64,000 nucleotides of DNA from Sphingomonas horti (GCF_009753715.1 NZ_WQMS01000002.1:91774-155773); one strand, 5' to 3'. Shown: positions 28,061-37,942, counted from the first letter of the stretch. Translations and numbers: made by a program. Notes: a model not told the origin generated them from the sequence alone.

Positions 28061-28474
28061 ATGCGCAATCTTGTCGGCATCGCTCTCATCGCAACCTCGG
28101 CGGCCCTGGTCGGCACCGCCGCGCTCAGCCAGACCGGCGACCACGCCGTCGAGCGCGACCTGAAGATCATGGACCAGTGGCTCGCCGGCAAGCAGCCGGG
28201 GCCGCCGGTCAGCTGCATCCCGCAGCGCCAGATCCGCTCGACCTACTATGTCGGCGGCAAGACGATCCTGTACAAAATCAGCAACAACCTCGTGTACCGC
28301 AACGACCCGCCTGGCGGCTGCCCGGGGCTCAACAGCAACCTCGCGCTTGAGACCCGCACGCCCACCGGTATGCTGTGCAGCGGCGAGATCGCGCAGGTGA
28401 AGGACTATAGCCAGGGCTATTCCCCCGGCGCCTGCGCGCTCGGCGAGTTCGTGCCGTACCGGACGGTGAAATAG
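28061..28474 (+). CDS. Secreted DUF6491-like protein
   Basis: A protein of 137 residues with an N-terminal signal peptide (MRNLVGIALIATSAALVGTAALSQT). The mature part has four cysteines, in VSCIPQRQIR, GGCPGL, LCSGEI and GACALGEF, placed as in DUF6491, whose members are periplasmic and of unknown role. The cysteines could form two disulphides. The ATG at 28061 follows AAGGAGGTCC, the best ribosome binding site in this part of the window. The gene lies after gloB and convergent with the acyl-CoA ligase gene, whose stop is four bases away. The family match is from memory of the pattern. Confidence 0.65.
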   Translation: MRNLVGIALIATSAALVGTAALSQTGDHAVERDLKIMDQWLAGKQPGPPVSCIPQRQIRSTYYVGGKTILYKISNNLVYRNDPPGGCPGLNSNLALETRTPTGMLCSGEIAQVKDYSQGYSPGACALGEFVPYRTVK

Positions 28475-28478
28475 CCGC

Positions 28479-30266
28479 TCAGCCCTTGTACAGCGCGTCG
28501 AGGCGCGACCCGTACACGTCCTTCAGCACGTGGCGGCGGATCTTCATCGAGGGGGTCAGCTGCTCGTTGTCGATCGCGAACGGCGCATCGGCGATGACGA
28601 TGCGGCGGACCTTCTCGATCACGGACAGGTCCTTGTTGACGCGGTCGACCGCGGCCATCAGCGCCGCCTTGAACATCGGATTGTCGGAGAGCGCCGCGAA
28701 GTCGCATTTGTAATCGTTCGCGATCGCCCATTCCGCGGTCCACTCCGGATCGGGCACGATCAAGCCGACGACATAGGGCCGGCGGTCGCCATAGACCATC
28801 GCCTGCAGGATTTCCGGCTGCAGGGTCAGCATGCCCTCGACCTTCTGGGGCGAGACATTGTCGCCCTTGTCGTTGACGATCAGGTCCTTCTTGCGGTCGG
28901 TGATGACGATCCGGCCCTTTTCGTCCAAGTGGCCGATATCGCCGGTGTGCAGCCAGCCGTCCCTCAGCGCGCGCGCCGTCTCCGCCGCATTGTGCCAATA
29001 GCCGTGCATCACCAGTTCGCCGCGCACCAGGATCTCGCCGTCGTCGGCAATGCGCACTTCGGTGTCGGCAAGCGGCGGACCGACGGTGTCCATCTTCAGT
29101 CCCACCCTCGGCCGGTTGCAGGATATGACCGGGCCGGCCTCGGTCTGGCCGTAGCCCTGGAGCAGGGTCAGGCCCAGCGAGTGGAAGAACACGCCGATCT
29201 CGGGATTGAGCGGTGCCCCGCCCGAGACCATCGCCTTCATCCTGCCGCCGAAGCGCTGGCGGATCTTGGGCCGGAAGATGCGTTCCAGCAGCAGGTCGGC
29301 CGGCTTGTCCCAGAGGGAGAGCTGCCCGTCCAGGTCCTTCGCGCCCAGTGCTTCGGCCCGGCGCAGCAGCCCCGGCGCGATCCCGCCCTGCTTCTCGATA
29401 TTCTTCACGATCCGCGCGCGCAGCACCTCGAACAGCCGCGGCACCACGACCATGATCGTCGGCCGCGTCTCCTCGATGTTGCTGGCGAGCTTGTCGAGCC
29501 CTTCGGCATAGTAGATCTGCGCGCCCAGCCCGATCGGGAAATGCTGGCCGCCGGTATGCTCATAGGCGTGGGAAAGCGGCAGGAAAGACAGGAAGACCTC
29601 GTCGTCCCAGCCGAAATCCTCGGCGATCACGCGGATGCAGCCGTTCACATTGTGCAGGATCGCGCCGTGATGCTGGGGCACGCCCCGCGGCGCGCCGCCG
29701 GTGCCGCTGGTGTAGATGATGCAGGCGGGATCGTCGCGGCCGAAGTCAGCGGCGGCGGCGACCGCGCCGACATCGGCTTCGGCGGCGAGCAGCGACGCCC
29801 AGTCATGGAAAGCGATCGTGCCGGCCTGCTGCATGCGCAGCGGCTCCATCGCGATCACGTGCCGCGCGTCGTTCGAGCGCAGCACCGCCGGCAGCAAGGT
29901 CCTGGCGAGCTTCTCGGTCGAGACGATCACGGCCGCCGCGCCGCTATTCTCCAGGATGTGCAGGTGATCGCGTTCGGTGTTGGTGATGTAGGTGGGAACC
30001 GTCACGCAGCCCGCGGCCATGATGCCGAGATCCGCGATGCACCATTCGGGGCGGTTCTCGGACACCAGCATGACCCGGTCGCCGCGCTTCAGCCCCAGCC
30101 GCTTCAGCCCCTCGGCGACCGCAGCGACCTGCCGCGCGGTCTCTCCCCAGCTGATCGGGCGCCACGCATTCTCCACTTTCCGCCACAGGAACGGCTTGTC
30201 GGCGCCTTCCCGTGCGCGCGTGAAGAACATCGTCACCAGGTTCGGAAAGCGCTCGAATTGCCGCAT
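28479..30266 (-). CDS. Long-chain fatty acid--CoA ligase (AMP-binding, FadD15-like)
   Basis: This enzyme activates long-chain fatty acids to acyl-CoA through an acyl-adenylate. The 595-residue protein has the P-loop-like motif YTSGTGGAPRG near residue 189, FLPLSHAYEH, GYGQTEAGPV and GWLHTGDIGHLDEKGRIVITDRKKDL, in the order expected of ANL enzymes. The first motif has GG and R in place of the usual TG and K, a variant common in the FadD15-type group. The C-terminal lysine region is EQLTPSMKIRRHVL. The start ATG at 30266 has GGGAGAG upstream. It is not adjacent to beta-oxidation genes. Confidence 0.92.
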   Translation of the reverse strand: MRQFERFPNLVTMFFTRAREGADKPFLWRKVENAWRPISWGETARQVAAVAEGLKRLGLKRGDRVMLVSENRPEWCIADLGIMAAGCVTVPTYITNTERDHLHILENSGAAAVIVSTEKLARTLLPAVLRSNDARHVIAMEPLRMQQAGTIAFHDWASLLAAEADVGAVAAAADFGRDDPACIIYTSGTGGAPRGVPQHHGAILHNVNGCIRVIAEDFGWDDEVFLSFLPLSHAYEHTGGQHFPIGLGAQIYYAEGLDKLASNIEETRPTIMVVVPRLFEVLRARIVKNIEKQGGIAPGLLRRAEALGAKDLDGQLSLWDKPADLLLERIFRPKIRQRFGGRMKAMVSGGAPLNPEIGVFFHSLGLTLLQGYGQTEAGPVISCNRPRVGLKMDTVGPPLADTEVRIADDGEILVRGELVMHGYWHNAAETARALRDGWLHTGDIGHLDEKGRIVITDRKKDLIVNDKGDNVSPQKVEGMLTLQPEILQAMVYGDRRPYVVGLIVPDPEWTAEWAIANDYKCDFAALSDNPMFKAALMAAVDRVNKDLSVIEKVRRIVIADAPFAIDNEQLTPSMKIRRHVLKDVYGSRLDALYKG

Positions 30267-30301
30267 TCTCTCTCCCGCTTCTCTGTCTCGTCAGTACCGC
30301 C

Positions 30302-32014
30302 TCATTCCGGCGGGCGCTTGTCGTTCCTGCGGCGGATGACGGTCATATGGCCCTCCTCATCGATGGCGACACCTTCGCTGCGCGGATCGGCGGCGCCGAC
30401 CCATTTGCCGCCGACCCGCTCGATCGCATTGGCCTTGAGGCCGAGCGGTGCGACCCGAAATTGCCCGCCGAGCGCCCTGAGGGCGGGCTCCATCTCCTCC
30501 GCCTGGGTCCCTTTTTCCAGATAGGCGACCGACCCCGGCGCAAAGATCAGGCCCAGCCCGATCGCGTCCTGCGCACTCATCTTCCAGTCGACCACGGCGA
30601 TGATCGCCTTGGCGACCTGTGCGATGATCGTCGGCCCGCCGGCGGCGCCGAGCGCGAGGCGGACATGGCCGGACGAGTCATAGACGATGGTCGGCGCCAT
30701 CGAGCTGCGCGGCCGCTTGCCGCCCTCGACGCGGTTCGCCACCAGATAGCCGTCGTCCTTCGGCACGATGTCGAAGTCGGTCAGCTCGTTGTTCAGCATG
30801 GTGCCGTCGACCGACAGGCCCGACCCGAACACGCTTTCGATCGTCGCCGTCACCTCGACGACATTGCCGGCGCGGTCGACCGCGACCAGGTCGGTCGTTC
30901 CCGGCACCTCGCTGGCCGGCACGCGAATCCGCTTCGGCGCGCCGGGGGGCACGCCCGGCTCGATCGTCTCGAGGGCTTTGTCGGGCGAGATCAGCGCCGA
31001 ACGGCTGGCGAGATAGGCGGGGTCCAGCAGGCCCTTGATCGGAACCTGCACATAGTCGGGATCGCCGGTGTACATGTCGCGATCGGCATAGGCGAGGCGC
31101 GACGACTCGGTGAACAGGTGCCAGGCGACCGGGTTGGCGACGCCCAGCTTCGCCATGTCGAAGCGTTCCAGCTGCTTCAGGATCATCAGCACGGTGATCC
31201 CTCCCGACGAGGGCGGTCCCATGCTGCAGACGCGATAGGTGCGGTAGGTGTCGCAGAGGGGCGGCCGCTCCTTCGCTTCATAGCTGGCGAGATCGCCCGT
31301 CGTCATCTTGGAGGGATTGCGCGCGGCGCCGTTCACCGTCGCGACCAGCTTCTCCGCCTGCGGGCCCACATAGAACGTGTCCGGGCCCAGGCGCGCGATG
31401 CGCTCGAACAGCGCGGCCTGCTCCGGATTGCGCACCGTGGTGCCGGCGGGCAGGATCTTGCCGTCGGGGCCGAGGAAGAGGCGCGCCGCGCCCGCATCCA
31501 GCTTGCGGATCGCGCCGCCGCCGACCTGCGCGAAGCGCGGGGTGAGCTGCCAACCGTCGCGCGCGATGCGGATCGCCGGCTCGAACAGGGTCGCCCATGA
31601 GAGCTTGCCCGATTTCGCGTGGGCCATCGCCATCGCCCTGAGCGCGCCCGGCACGCCGACGCTGCGGCCGCCAGGGACTGCTTCGCCATGACTGAGCGGC
31701 TTGCCGTCCGGGCCGTAGAACCATTCCGGCCCCGCTGCATGCGGCGCCGCCTCGCGGCCGTCGACCGTCGTGACCTTCCCGGTCTTGGCGTCGTGGCTGA
31801 CGAAGAAAGCCCCGCCGCCGATACCGGAGCTTTGCGGCTCGACCACGTTCAAAACCAGCATGGTCGCGATCGCCGCATCGGTCGCGGTGCCGCCCTTCTT
31901 GAGGATCTCGACGCCGGCCGCGGCTGCCCGCGGGTCGGCGGCGGAGACCATGCCCTGCGCCGCAAGCGATTGCGGCAGGACGACCAGGAGAAGGGCGAGG
32001 AGGAAGCGTTTCAT
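30302..32014 (-). CDS. ggt: Gamma-glutamyltransferase (periplasmic)
   Basis: This enzyme cleaves gamma-glutamyl bonds of glutathione and related compounds in the periplasm. The 570-residue precursor has a signal peptide (LLALLLVVLPQSLAAQG), the N-terminal AADPRAAAAGVEILKKGG motif, and the self-cleavage site PGTTDLVAVD, where the catalytic threonine at about 373 becomes the N-terminus of the small subunit. FGSGLSVDGTMLNNELTDF and RPRSSMAPTI follow. The usual TTH after the cleavage site is TTD here, a deviation seen in GGT paralogues, so the exact substrate is uncertain. The gene stands alone. Confidence 0.9.
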   Translation of the reverse strand: MKRFLLALLLVVLPQSLAAQGMVSAADPRAAAAGVEILKKGGTATDAAIATMLVLNVVEPQSSGIGGGAFFVSHDAKTGKVTTVDGREAAPHAAGPEWFYGPDGKPLSHGEAVPGGRSVGVPGALRAMAMAHAKSGKLSWATLFEPAIRIARDGWQLTPRFAQVGGGAIRKLDAGAARLFLGPDGKILPAGTTVRNPEQAALFERIARLGPDTFYVGPQAEKLVATVNGAARNPSKMTTGDLASYEAKERPPLCDTYRTYRVCSMGPPSSGGITVLMILKQLERFDMAKLGVANPVAWHLFTESSRLAYADRDMYTGDPDYVQVPIKGLLDPAYLASRSALISPDKALETIEPGVPPGAPKRIRVPASEVPGTTDLVAVDRAGNVVEVTATIESVFGSGLSVDGTMLNNELTDFDIVPKDDGYLVANRVEGGKRPRSSMAPTIVYDSSGHVRLALGAAGGPTIIAQVAKAIIAVVDWKMSAQDAIGLGLIFAPGSVAYLEKGTQAEEMEPALRALGGQFRVAPLGLKANAIERVGGKWVGAADPRSEGVAIDEEGHMTVIRRRNDKRPPE

Positions 32015-32058
32015 GGCGCGCGACCCTAATGTGCCGCATCATTAGGGCAAGTAAGACT

Positions 32059-33087
32059 TCACGCCTGCCCCATAGCTTCCGCGACAGAGGCGAAGCCGTC
32101 ACGCCGCAGCCGTTTGGTGAGGCCGCGCGCGATCCGCCGCGCGAGGGCGGGACCCTGATAGACCAGCGCCGAGTACAGCTGGACCAGCGACGCCCCGGCG
32201 CGAATCCGCCCATAGGCTTCGTCGGCGCCGTCGATGCCGCCGGCTGAGATCAGCGGCAGCGCGCCGCCTGTCGCCGAGCGGAAGTCGCGCAGCCTCTCGC
32301 GCGCCAGGGCAGCGAGCGGCGCGCCGGACAGGCCGCCCGCCTCCGCCGCATGCGGCGATTTGAGCGGCGGGCGCGACACGGTCGTGTTGGCGACGATCAG
32401 CGCGGCCACCCCGCCGTCGATCGCGACACGGGCGATCGCGTCGATCTCATCCGGTTCCAGGTCCGGTGCGACTTTCAGGAACACCGGCTTGGGCGCGGGC
32501 AGCGCGCTCGCGACGCCATGCAGCAGCTCCTGAAGCGCCGCCGCGCTTTGCAGCGCGCGCAGGCCGGGCGTGTTCGGCGAGCTGATATTGACGGTCAGGT
32601 AATCGGCGACGGCCGCCATTGCCCGCGCCCCTGCGGCATAGTCGGCGATCCGGTCCGCGGAGTCCTTGTTCGCGCCGATATTGACCCCTACCGGGCCGGC
32701 GCGGCGGCGCACCGTCTCCAGCCGCGCACGCGCGTCCGCCTGGCCGCCATTGTTGAACCCCATCCGGTTGATGACCGCCCGGTCCTCCGCCAGCCGGAAC
32801 AGCCGCGGGCGTGGATTGCCGCCCTGTGGGAGCGGCGTCAGCGTGCCGACCTCGACGAAGCCGAAGCCGAAGCCCAGCATCTGGGCCGGCACTTCGGCAT
32901 CCTTGTCGAACCCGGCCGCGAGGCCGACCGGATTGGGAAAGCGCAGGCCCGCCAGCTCGATCGCCAGCGCCGGATCGGCTTCCGGCCCGCCGAGCGGAGG
33001 CGTGTGCTTCAGCGCGGCAATGGTCAACCGGTGCGCCCGTTCTGCGTCGAGCGCGTGGATGATCGGGCGCAGCAGCGGATAGAGCAT
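32059..33087 (-). CDS. pyrD: Dihydroorotate dehydrogenase (quinone), class 2
   Basis: A membrane-associated FMN enzyme that oxidises dihydroorotate to orotate with ubiquinone in pyrimidine synthesis. The 342-residue protein has the N-terminal membrane-binding helix region (LRPIIHALDAERAHRL) typical of class 2, NPVGLAAGFDK, the RLFRL segment, VNISSPNTPGLR with the catalytic serine, and ISAGGI and GASLVQLYSALVY for FMN phosphate. The ATG at 33087 opens MLYPLLRP. The long open frame further upstream lies over the malic enzyme gene and is a shadow. Confidence 0.95.
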   Translation of the reverse strand: MLYPLLRPIIHALDAERAHRLTIAALKHTPPLGGPEADPALAIELAGLRFPNPVGLAAGFDKDAEVPAQMLGFGFGFVEVGTLTPLPQGGNPRPRLFRLAEDRAVINRMGFNNGGQADARARLETVRRRAGPVGVNIGANKDSADRIADYAAGARAMAAVADYLTVNISSPNTPGLRALQSAAALQELLHGVASALPAPKPVFLKVAPDLEPDEIDAIARVAIDGGVAALIVANTTVSRPPLKSPHAAEAGGLSGAPLAALARERLRDFRSATGGALPLISAGGIDGADEAYGRIRAGASLVQLYSALVYQGPALARRIARGLTKRLRRDGFASVAEAMGQA

Positions 33088-33180
33088 GGTTGCGCGATAG
33101 CATTTGCGGGCGCACTGGAAAGCCCAACCGCACCTTACTAGGGTGCGCCGCCCGGGCGAGAACAACGAGAAGGACGACAG

Positions 33181-35445
33181 ATGAGCGAGGGTGCGAACGT
33201 TCAATTCTCGGAACGCGAGGCGCTGCTGTTCCACTCCGGTCGCCGGCCCGGCAAGATCGAGATCATCGCCTCCAAGCCGATGGCGACGCAGCGCGACCTG
33301 AGCCTTGCCTATTCGCCCGGGGTCGCGGTCCCGGTCCGCGCGATCGCCGACGATCCGGCCTGCGCCTACGACTATACCGCCAAGGGCAATCTGGTCGCGG
33401 TGATCTCGAACGGCACCGCGATCCTGGGGCTCGGCAACCTCGGCGCGCTTGCCTCCAAGCCGGTGATGGAAGGCAAGGCAGTGCTGTTCAAGCGCTTCGC
33501 CGACGTCGATTCGATCGACCTGGAAGTCGCGACCGAGGACACCGAGGCGTTCATCAATGCCGTTGCCCTGCTGGAGCCGAGCTTCGGCGGCATAAATCTG
33601 GAGGATATCGCCGCGCCCGCCTGCTTCATCATCGAGCAGGCGCTGAAGGAACGCATGAACATCCCGGTCATGCATGACGACCAGCACGGCACCGCGATCA
33701 TTTCGGCCGCCGGGCTGATCAACGCCTGCTACCTGACCGGCCGGGATCTCAAGGACGTGAAGGTGGTCGTGAACGGCGCCGGCGCCGCCGCGATCGCCTG
33801 CACCGAGCTGATCAAGGCGATGGGCGTGCGCCAGGACCATGTGCTGATGTGCGACCGCAAGGGCGTGATCTACCAGGGCCGGACCGAAGGCATGGACCAG
33901 TGGAAGTCGGCCCATGCGGTGAAGACCGACCGGCGCACGCTGGGCGAGGCGCTGGAAGGGGCCGACATCTTCCTCGGCCTCTCCGCCGCCGGCGCGCTGA
34001 AGCCCGAGATGGTGACGGCGATGGCGCCGAAGCCGATCATCTTCGCGATGGCCAATCCGGACCCGGAGATCACCCCGCCCGAGGCGAAGGCCGCGCGACC
34101 GGACGCGATCGTCGCCACGGGCCGCTCCGACTATCCGAACCAGGTCAACAATGTGCTTGGCTTTCCCTTCATCTTCCGGGGCGCGCTCGACGTGCGAGCG
34201 ACCGCGATCAACGACGAGATGAAGATCGCCGCCGCGCAGGCGCTGGCCGAGCTGGCGCGCGAGGCGGTGCCGGAGGAAGTGGCGGCGGCCTATGGCGGCA
34301 AGGCGCACAGCTTCGGCGCCGACTATATCATCCCGGCCCCGTTCGATCCGCGGTTAATGGAAGTGGTGCCGGCGGCGGTCGCGAAGGCGGCCATGGATTC
34401 TGGTGTCGCGACCAGGCCGATCCTCGACATGGACGCGTACCGCCAGACGCTGAAGGCGCGGCTGAACCCGACCACGTCGGTGCTGACGCTCGCTTATGAG
34501 GCGGCGCGCGCGGACCCCAAGCGCGTGCTGTTCGCCGAAGGCGAGGAGGAAGTCGTGCTGCGCGCCGCGATCCAGTTCCGCGACGGCGGCTATGGCATCC
34601 CGGTATTGGTTGGCCGCGACGACGTCTATGACCGGCTGAAGGCGCTGGGCGTGGACGACCCCAAGTCGTTCGAGGTGCACAATAGCCGCCACTCCCCGCT
34701 GGTCCCGCAGATGGTCGATCGTCTCTACGAGCGGCTGCAGCGCCGCGGCTATCTGCGCCGCGAATGCGAGCGGATGGTGAACCAGGAACGCAACATCTTC
34801 GGCGCGTTGCTGCTGGAGCTGGGCGGGGCCGACGCGATGATCACCGGCGTTACCCGCACCTATGCGCAGTCGATGCGCGAAATCCGCCGCGTGCTCGATC
34901 CGGCGGAAGGACGCACGCCGTTCGGCATCCATGTGCTGGTCGGCCATTCCCACACCGTGTTCATGGCCGACACCACCGTGAACGAGCGCCCGTCCGCGGC
35001 CGAGCTCGCCGACATTGCCGAGCAGACCGCTGCCGTCGCCCGCCGCATGGGGCAGGAGCCGCGGGTCGCGTTTCTCAGCTATTCGACCTTCGGCAATCCG
35101 GCCGGCGCGTTCCTCGAGAATATCCGTGAGGCGGTGGCTTTGCTCGATGAGCGCGGCGTCGGCTTCGAATATGAAGGGGAAATGTCGCCGGACGTCGCGC
35201 TCAACCCGCGGGTGATGGCGAGCTATCCGTTCAGCCGCTTGTCCGGCCCGGCCAACGTCCTGGTGATGCCCGGCCTCCAATCCGCGAACATCTCGGCCAA
35301 GCTGCTGCGGGAATTGGGTGGGGATTCGGTGATTGGCCCGATGCTGGTCGGCATGGCCAAGCCGGTTCAGGTCGCGACGATGGCGAGTCGCGCGTCGGAG
35401 CTGGTCACGCTCGCCGTGCTTGCGGCGAGCGGCATCGCGCGCTGA
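33181..35445 (+). CDS. maeB: NADP-dependent malic enzyme with C-terminal phosphate acetyltransferase-like domain
   Basis: This enzyme decarboxylates malate to pyruvate, making NADPH. The 754-residue protein is the large MaeB type. The malic enzyme domain (about 1-420) has [45 protein letters not shown] and the Rossmann segment [12 protein letters not shown]. The PTA-like domain (about 430-754) has [10 protein letters not shown] and ends [20 protein letters not shown]. The C-terminal domain is usually regulatory, binding acetyl-CoA, and not catalytic. GAAGGACGACAG precedes the ATG. It diverges from pyrD across 93 bases. Confidence 0.95.
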   Translation: MSEGANVQFSEREALLFHSGRRPGKIEIIASKPMATQRDLSLAYSPGVAVPVRAIADDPACAYDYTAKGNLVAVISNGTAILGLGNLGALASKPVMEGKAVLFKRFADVDSIDLEVATEDTEAFINAVALLEPSFGGINLEDIAAPACFIIEQALKERMNIPVMHDDQHGTAIISAAGLINACYLTGRDLKDVKVVVNGAGAAAIACTELIKAMGVRQDHVLMCDRKGVIYQGRTEGMDQWKSAHAVKTDRRTLGEALEGADIFLGLSAAGALKPEMVTAMAPKPIIFAMANPDPEITPPEAKAARPDAIVATGRSDYPNQVNNVLGFPFIFRGALDVRATAINDEMKIAAAQALAELAREAVPEEVAAAYGGKAHSFGADYIIPAPFDPRLMEVVPAAVAKAAMDSGVATRPILDMDAYRQTLKARLNPTTSVLTLAYEAARADPKRVLFAEGEEEVVLRAAIQFRDGGYGIPVLVGRDDVYDRLKALGVDDPKSFEVHNSRHSPLVPQMVDRLYERLQRRGYLRRECERMVNQERNIFGALLLELGGADAMITGVTRTYAQSMREIRRVLDPAEGRTPFGIHVLVGHSHTVFMADTTVNERPSAAELADIAEQTAAVARRMGQEPRVAFLSYSTFGNPAGAFLENIREAVALLDERGVGFEYEGEMSPDVALNPRVMASYPFSRLSGPANVLVMPGLQSANISAKLLRELGGDSVIGPMLVGMAKPVQVATMASRASELVTLAVLAASGIAR

Positions 35446-35928
35446 TCAGCCGCCGGTATTGCCGCTCTGGGCCGGGCCGCCCGGCAGGGTGCCGACGCGG
35501 CCGATATTGCCGAACAGGTCCTCGAAGAAGCCGTGCTTGCGGCCCAGCGTCGGCGTCTTGTCGCTGACCGGATCGATCCGCGCGACGCGTTCGAGCCCGG
35601 TCTGCTCGACCGCCGCGACGTTCCCGGCCTGGTCGAAGCGGATGTGCAGCACCGTCTGCTCGGTTGGCTTCGGCGACCCGAAGGCGAGCTGCTTGCTGGT
35701 GCGGGCGACATAATACCAGTCGTTGTCGCTGAACTGGCCGGTGAAGCTCGGCAGGCCCAGCACCTTCTGCACCGACTGCTTGTTGTCGATGCCGGGCTGC
35801 ACCGTCGACACCAGCTGCGTATCGACCAGATAGCCCTGATGGGTGACGATGCGCGTGCAGCCGCTCGCCGCGACCATCGCGCCTGCAAGGGCGGCGCCGG
35901 TAATCATGCGCCGCGTCAACGAACTCAT
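35446..35928 (-). CDS. bamE: Outer-membrane assembly lipoprotein BamE (SmpA/OmlA)
   Basis: BamE is a lipoprotein of the BAM complex that inserts beta-barrel proteins. The 160-residue precursor has a type II signal with lipobox VAASGC (Cys24), then the SmpA/OmlA fold with HQGYLVD, VQPGIDNKQSVQKVLGLPS and DNDWYYVARTSK. The C-terminal tail is glycine-rich and low in complexity. The stop codon adjoins the maeB stop on the other strand. The gene is divergent from a cytochrome bc1 chaperone gene, an arrangement shared with other alphaproteobacteria. Confidence 0.92.
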   Translation of the reverse strand: MSSLTRRMITGAALAGAMVAASGCTRIVTHQGYLVDTQLVSTVQPGIDNKQSVQKVLGLPSFTGQFSDNDWYYVARTSKQLAFGSPKPTEQTVLHIRFDQAGNVAAVEQTGLERVARIDPVSDKTPTLGRKHGFFEDLFGNIGRVGTLPGGPAQSGNTGG

Positions 35929-36030
35929 TCGACTCTCCCGGACGTCAGACGAGCATTGCGCTCGCCGTCCGACGCCTCAATATGCCCCGGCGAGGCCGCG
36001 CACAAGCGCGTGCGCCCCAAATGGAGTGTC

Positions 36031-36543
36031 ATGTCCTTCATCGACCGGCTGTTCGGCCGCCGCAACGCCAACGAAGCGGTGCGCCCGCTCTACGACGAAG
36101 TCGTGGCCCAAGGCCGCGCCGCGCATTGGTATGCGCAAGGCGGCGTGCCGGACACGATCGACGGCCGGTTCGAGATGATCGCGGCGATTCTGGCGCTGGT
36201 CATCGCGCGGCTGGAGCTGGAGAGCGAGCAGCGGCAGGCCGTGGCCTGGCTGGTCGAGCTGTTCGTGCACGACATGGACAGCCAGCTGCGCGAGATCGGG
36301 ATCGGTGACATGGTGGTCGGCAAGCATCTCGGCAAGATGATGGGCGCGCTTGGCGGTCGTATCGGCGCCTATCGCGAGGGCCTGCGCGCCGGCGAGTTCG
36401 AGGCGGCGCTGGTGCGCAACCTCTATCGCGGCGCCGAGCCGCCGGCCGCCGCGCTCGAGCACACTGCGGAGCGGCTGCGCGCCTTCTATCTTGCCCTTCA
36501 CGCGGCGCCGGCTGACACGATCGCGGCGGGAAAGCTGCCGTGA
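36031..36543 (+). CDS. Ubiquinol-cytochrome c chaperone family protein (CBP3-like)
   Basis: A soluble protein of 170 residues, the bacterial counterpart of mitochondrial CBP3/UQCC1, which helps assemble cytochrome b of complex III. Family patterns are LYDEVVAQGRAAHWYAQGGVPDTIDGRFEM and ELFVHDMDSQLREIGIGDMVVGKHLGKM. The ATG at 36031 follows TGGAGTG. The DUF177 gene starts inside its stop codon (GTGA). The bc1 genes themselves are not in the window. The family assignment is firm, but the exact bacterial role is inferred from mitochondria. Confidence 0.88.
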   Translation: MSFIDRLFGRRNANEAVRPLYDEVVAQGRAAHWYAQGGVPDTIDGRFEMIAAILALVIARLELESEQRQAVAWLVELFVHDMDSQLREIGIGDMVVGKHLGKMMGALGGRIGAYREGLRAGEFEAALVRNLYRGAEPPAAALEHTAERLRAFYLALHAAPADTIAAGKLP

Positions 36544-37070
36544 CGCCCGAATTTTCCCGGCCCGTGGATTCGGACACGATTTCCGAATCGCCGCGCGCGG
36601 TCCAGATCGAGGCCGACGAGGCCGAGCGGCGCCGTCTGGCCGGGCGCTTCGGGCTGAAGGCCATCGAGCGGCTGTCGGCGGACGTGCGGCTGGCCCGCCG
36701 CGCCGGTGTTGTGCATGCCGAAGGCAGGGTCGATGCGGACGTGGTGCAGAGCTGCGTCGTCACCGACGAGCCCTTGCCCGCGCATGTCGAGGCGCCGTTT
36801 CACGTGCGCTTCGTGCCAGACGCCTATTCCGCTTCGCCCGAGGAGGAAATGGAGCTGAGCGCCGAGGATTGCGACACGCTGCCGCTGGAAGCCGGGCGTA
36901 TTGATCTGGGCGAGCTGGCGGCCGAGACGCTGGCCCTCGCGCTCGATCCCTTCCCCCGCTCGGCGGCCGCGGACGCGGCGCTCGAGGAAGCCGGGCTGAC
37001 CGGCGAAGCGGATGCGGGGCCGTTCGCCGCGCTGCGCGCACTGAAGGAGCAGATGCAGAAAAAGGGCTAG
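36540..37070 (+). CDS. DUF177 (YceD) domain-containing protein
   Basis: A 176-residue soluble protein with the YceD pattern: an alternating beta-rich middle (LARRAGVVHAEGRVDADVVQ), the CVVTDEPLPAHVEAPF segment, and a C-terminal helix with LGELAAETLALALDPFPR. YceD is linked to 23S rRNA processing and usually sits before rpmF and plsX. Neither gene is next to it here. The GTG start overlaps the stop of the CBP3-like gene. The two are often paired in alphaproteobacteria. Confidence 0.88.
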   Translation: MTPEFSRPVDSDTISESPRAVQIEADEAERRRLAGRFGLKAIERLSADVRLARRAGVVHAEGRVDADVVQSCVVTDEPLPAHVEAPFHVRFVPDAYSASPEEEMELSAEDCDTLPLEAGRIDLGELAAETLALALDPFPRSAAADAALEEAGLTGEADAGPFAALRALKEQMQKKG

Positions 37071-37079
37071 GGCGCCGCC

Positions 37080-37343
37080 TTAGGCGCGCGTGCTGCGCCG
37101 GTGCTGTACGTCGTGCCGCGGGCGCGTGACGGTCCAGCCATAGGGGCGCTGCCGCGCCATCACCACCGGATCGATTCCCAGCCTCTTGTAGAGTCGCCGC
37201 CGCTCGGCCGGCGTCAGCTGGCCCGGCAGCGCGGGTGGTTGCGATCGGCGCCGGCGGCCGGTCAGCACCCAGATCGCCGCCCACATGCTAACCGCGAACA
37301 GGGCAGTGATGACGATTCCGGCCACGGTTTCTCTCGCAAGCAA
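37080..37343 (-). CDS. Small hypothetical single-pass membrane protein
   Basis: A predicted protein of about 87 residues with one hydrophobic segment near residues 8-28 (VAGIVITALFAVSMWAAIWVL) and a basic C-terminal half with LTPAERRRLYKRLGIDPVVMARQRPYGW. I recognise no family. The start is unclear: a TTG at 37343 opens the frame, and a GTG at 37325 just before the membrane segment is equally possible. Neither has a strong ribosome binding site. It ends nine bases from the DUF177 stop on the opposite strand. The balanced hydrophobic and charged composition supports it being real. Confidence 0.5.
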   Translation of the reverse strand: MLARETVAGIVITALFAVSMWAAIWVLTGRRRRSQPPALPGQLTPAERRRLYKRLGIDPVVMARQRPYGWTVTRPRHDVQHRRSTRA

Positions 37344-37399
37344 AGGACCCGCTTGTGAGACGCCCGAATCGGCCCTGCTGTTCCGTAGTCCGTCGTCCG

Positions 37400-37419
37400 A
37401 GGGTGTGTACTCACACCCT
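37400..37419. terminator. Stem-loop at the ssb stop codon
   Basis: AGGGTGTG and CACACCCT pair over eight bases with a TACT loop, overlapping the ssb stop codon. It is placed as a terminator for ssb, but no T-run follows on the minus strand, so Rho help or an mRNA-stabilising role is possible. Confidence 0.5.
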
Positions 37420-37942
37420 AGAAGGGGACGTCGTCGTCCAGGTCGCTGTCGAACGGGCTCGGCCCGCCACGACTGCCGCCGCCGGCGCCGCCGCGACCGC
37501 CGCCGAAGCCGCCCGACGGGGTCTGGCCGCCGCCGCCGAAATTGCCGCGATCCTGGCTACCCCAATCGTCACCACCGCCGCCGCCGCCTTCACGCCGATC
37601 GAGCAGCACCATTTCGCTGTTGAAGCCCTGCAGCACGATCTCGGTCGAGTAGCGGTCCTGCCCCTGCTGGTCCTGCCATTTGCGGGTCTGGAGCGCACCC
37701 TCGATATACACTTTGGAGCCCTTGCGCAGATAGCGCTCGGCCACATTGGCCAAGCCTTCGTTGAAGATCTTGACCGTGTGCCACTCGGTCTTTTCCTTGC
37801 GCTCCCCGCTGTTGCGGTCCTTCCAGGTCTCGGACGTGGCGATGCGAAGCTCCACCACCTTGCCGCCATTCTGGAAGCTGCGGCTCTCCGGGTCGCGCCC
37901 GAGATTGCCGACCAGGATCACCTTGTTCACGCTGCCTGCCAC
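37418..37942 (-). CDS. ssb: Single-stranded DNA-binding protein
   Basis: SSB coats single-stranded DNA as a tetramer in replication and repair. The protein of about 174 residues has the OB-fold opening [16 protein letters not shown], the EWHTVKIFN and [12 protein letters not shown] motifs, a glycine-rich linker and the acidic tip DLDDDVPF that recruits partner proteins. The start is a GTG at 37942, with AGGAG six bases upstream. It lies 31 bases after the feoB stop on the same strand, an unusual neighbour, and could be cotranscribed with feoAB or have its own promoter within feoB. Confidence 0.95.
   Translation of the reverse strand: MAGSVNKVILVGNLGRDPESRSFQNGGKVVELRIATSETWKDRNSGERKEKTEWHTVKIFNEGLANVAERYLRKGSKVYIEGALQTRKWQDQQGQDRYSTEIVLQGFNSEMVLLDRREGGGGGGDDWGSQDRGNFGGGGQTPSGGFGGGRGGAGGGSRGGPSPFDSDLDDDVPF

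Noticed and set aside
28530..30524. 664-codon open frame on the plus strand opposite the acyl-CoA ligase gene
   Set aside because: It is the antisense shadow of a high-GC gene. The peptide is rich in Arg, His, Asp and Gln with no domain pattern.
36796..36812. GTTTCACGTG half-match to parS in the DUF177 gene
   Set aside because: Only the left half fits. The right half reads CGCT in place of the complementary AAAC, so symmetry is lost.
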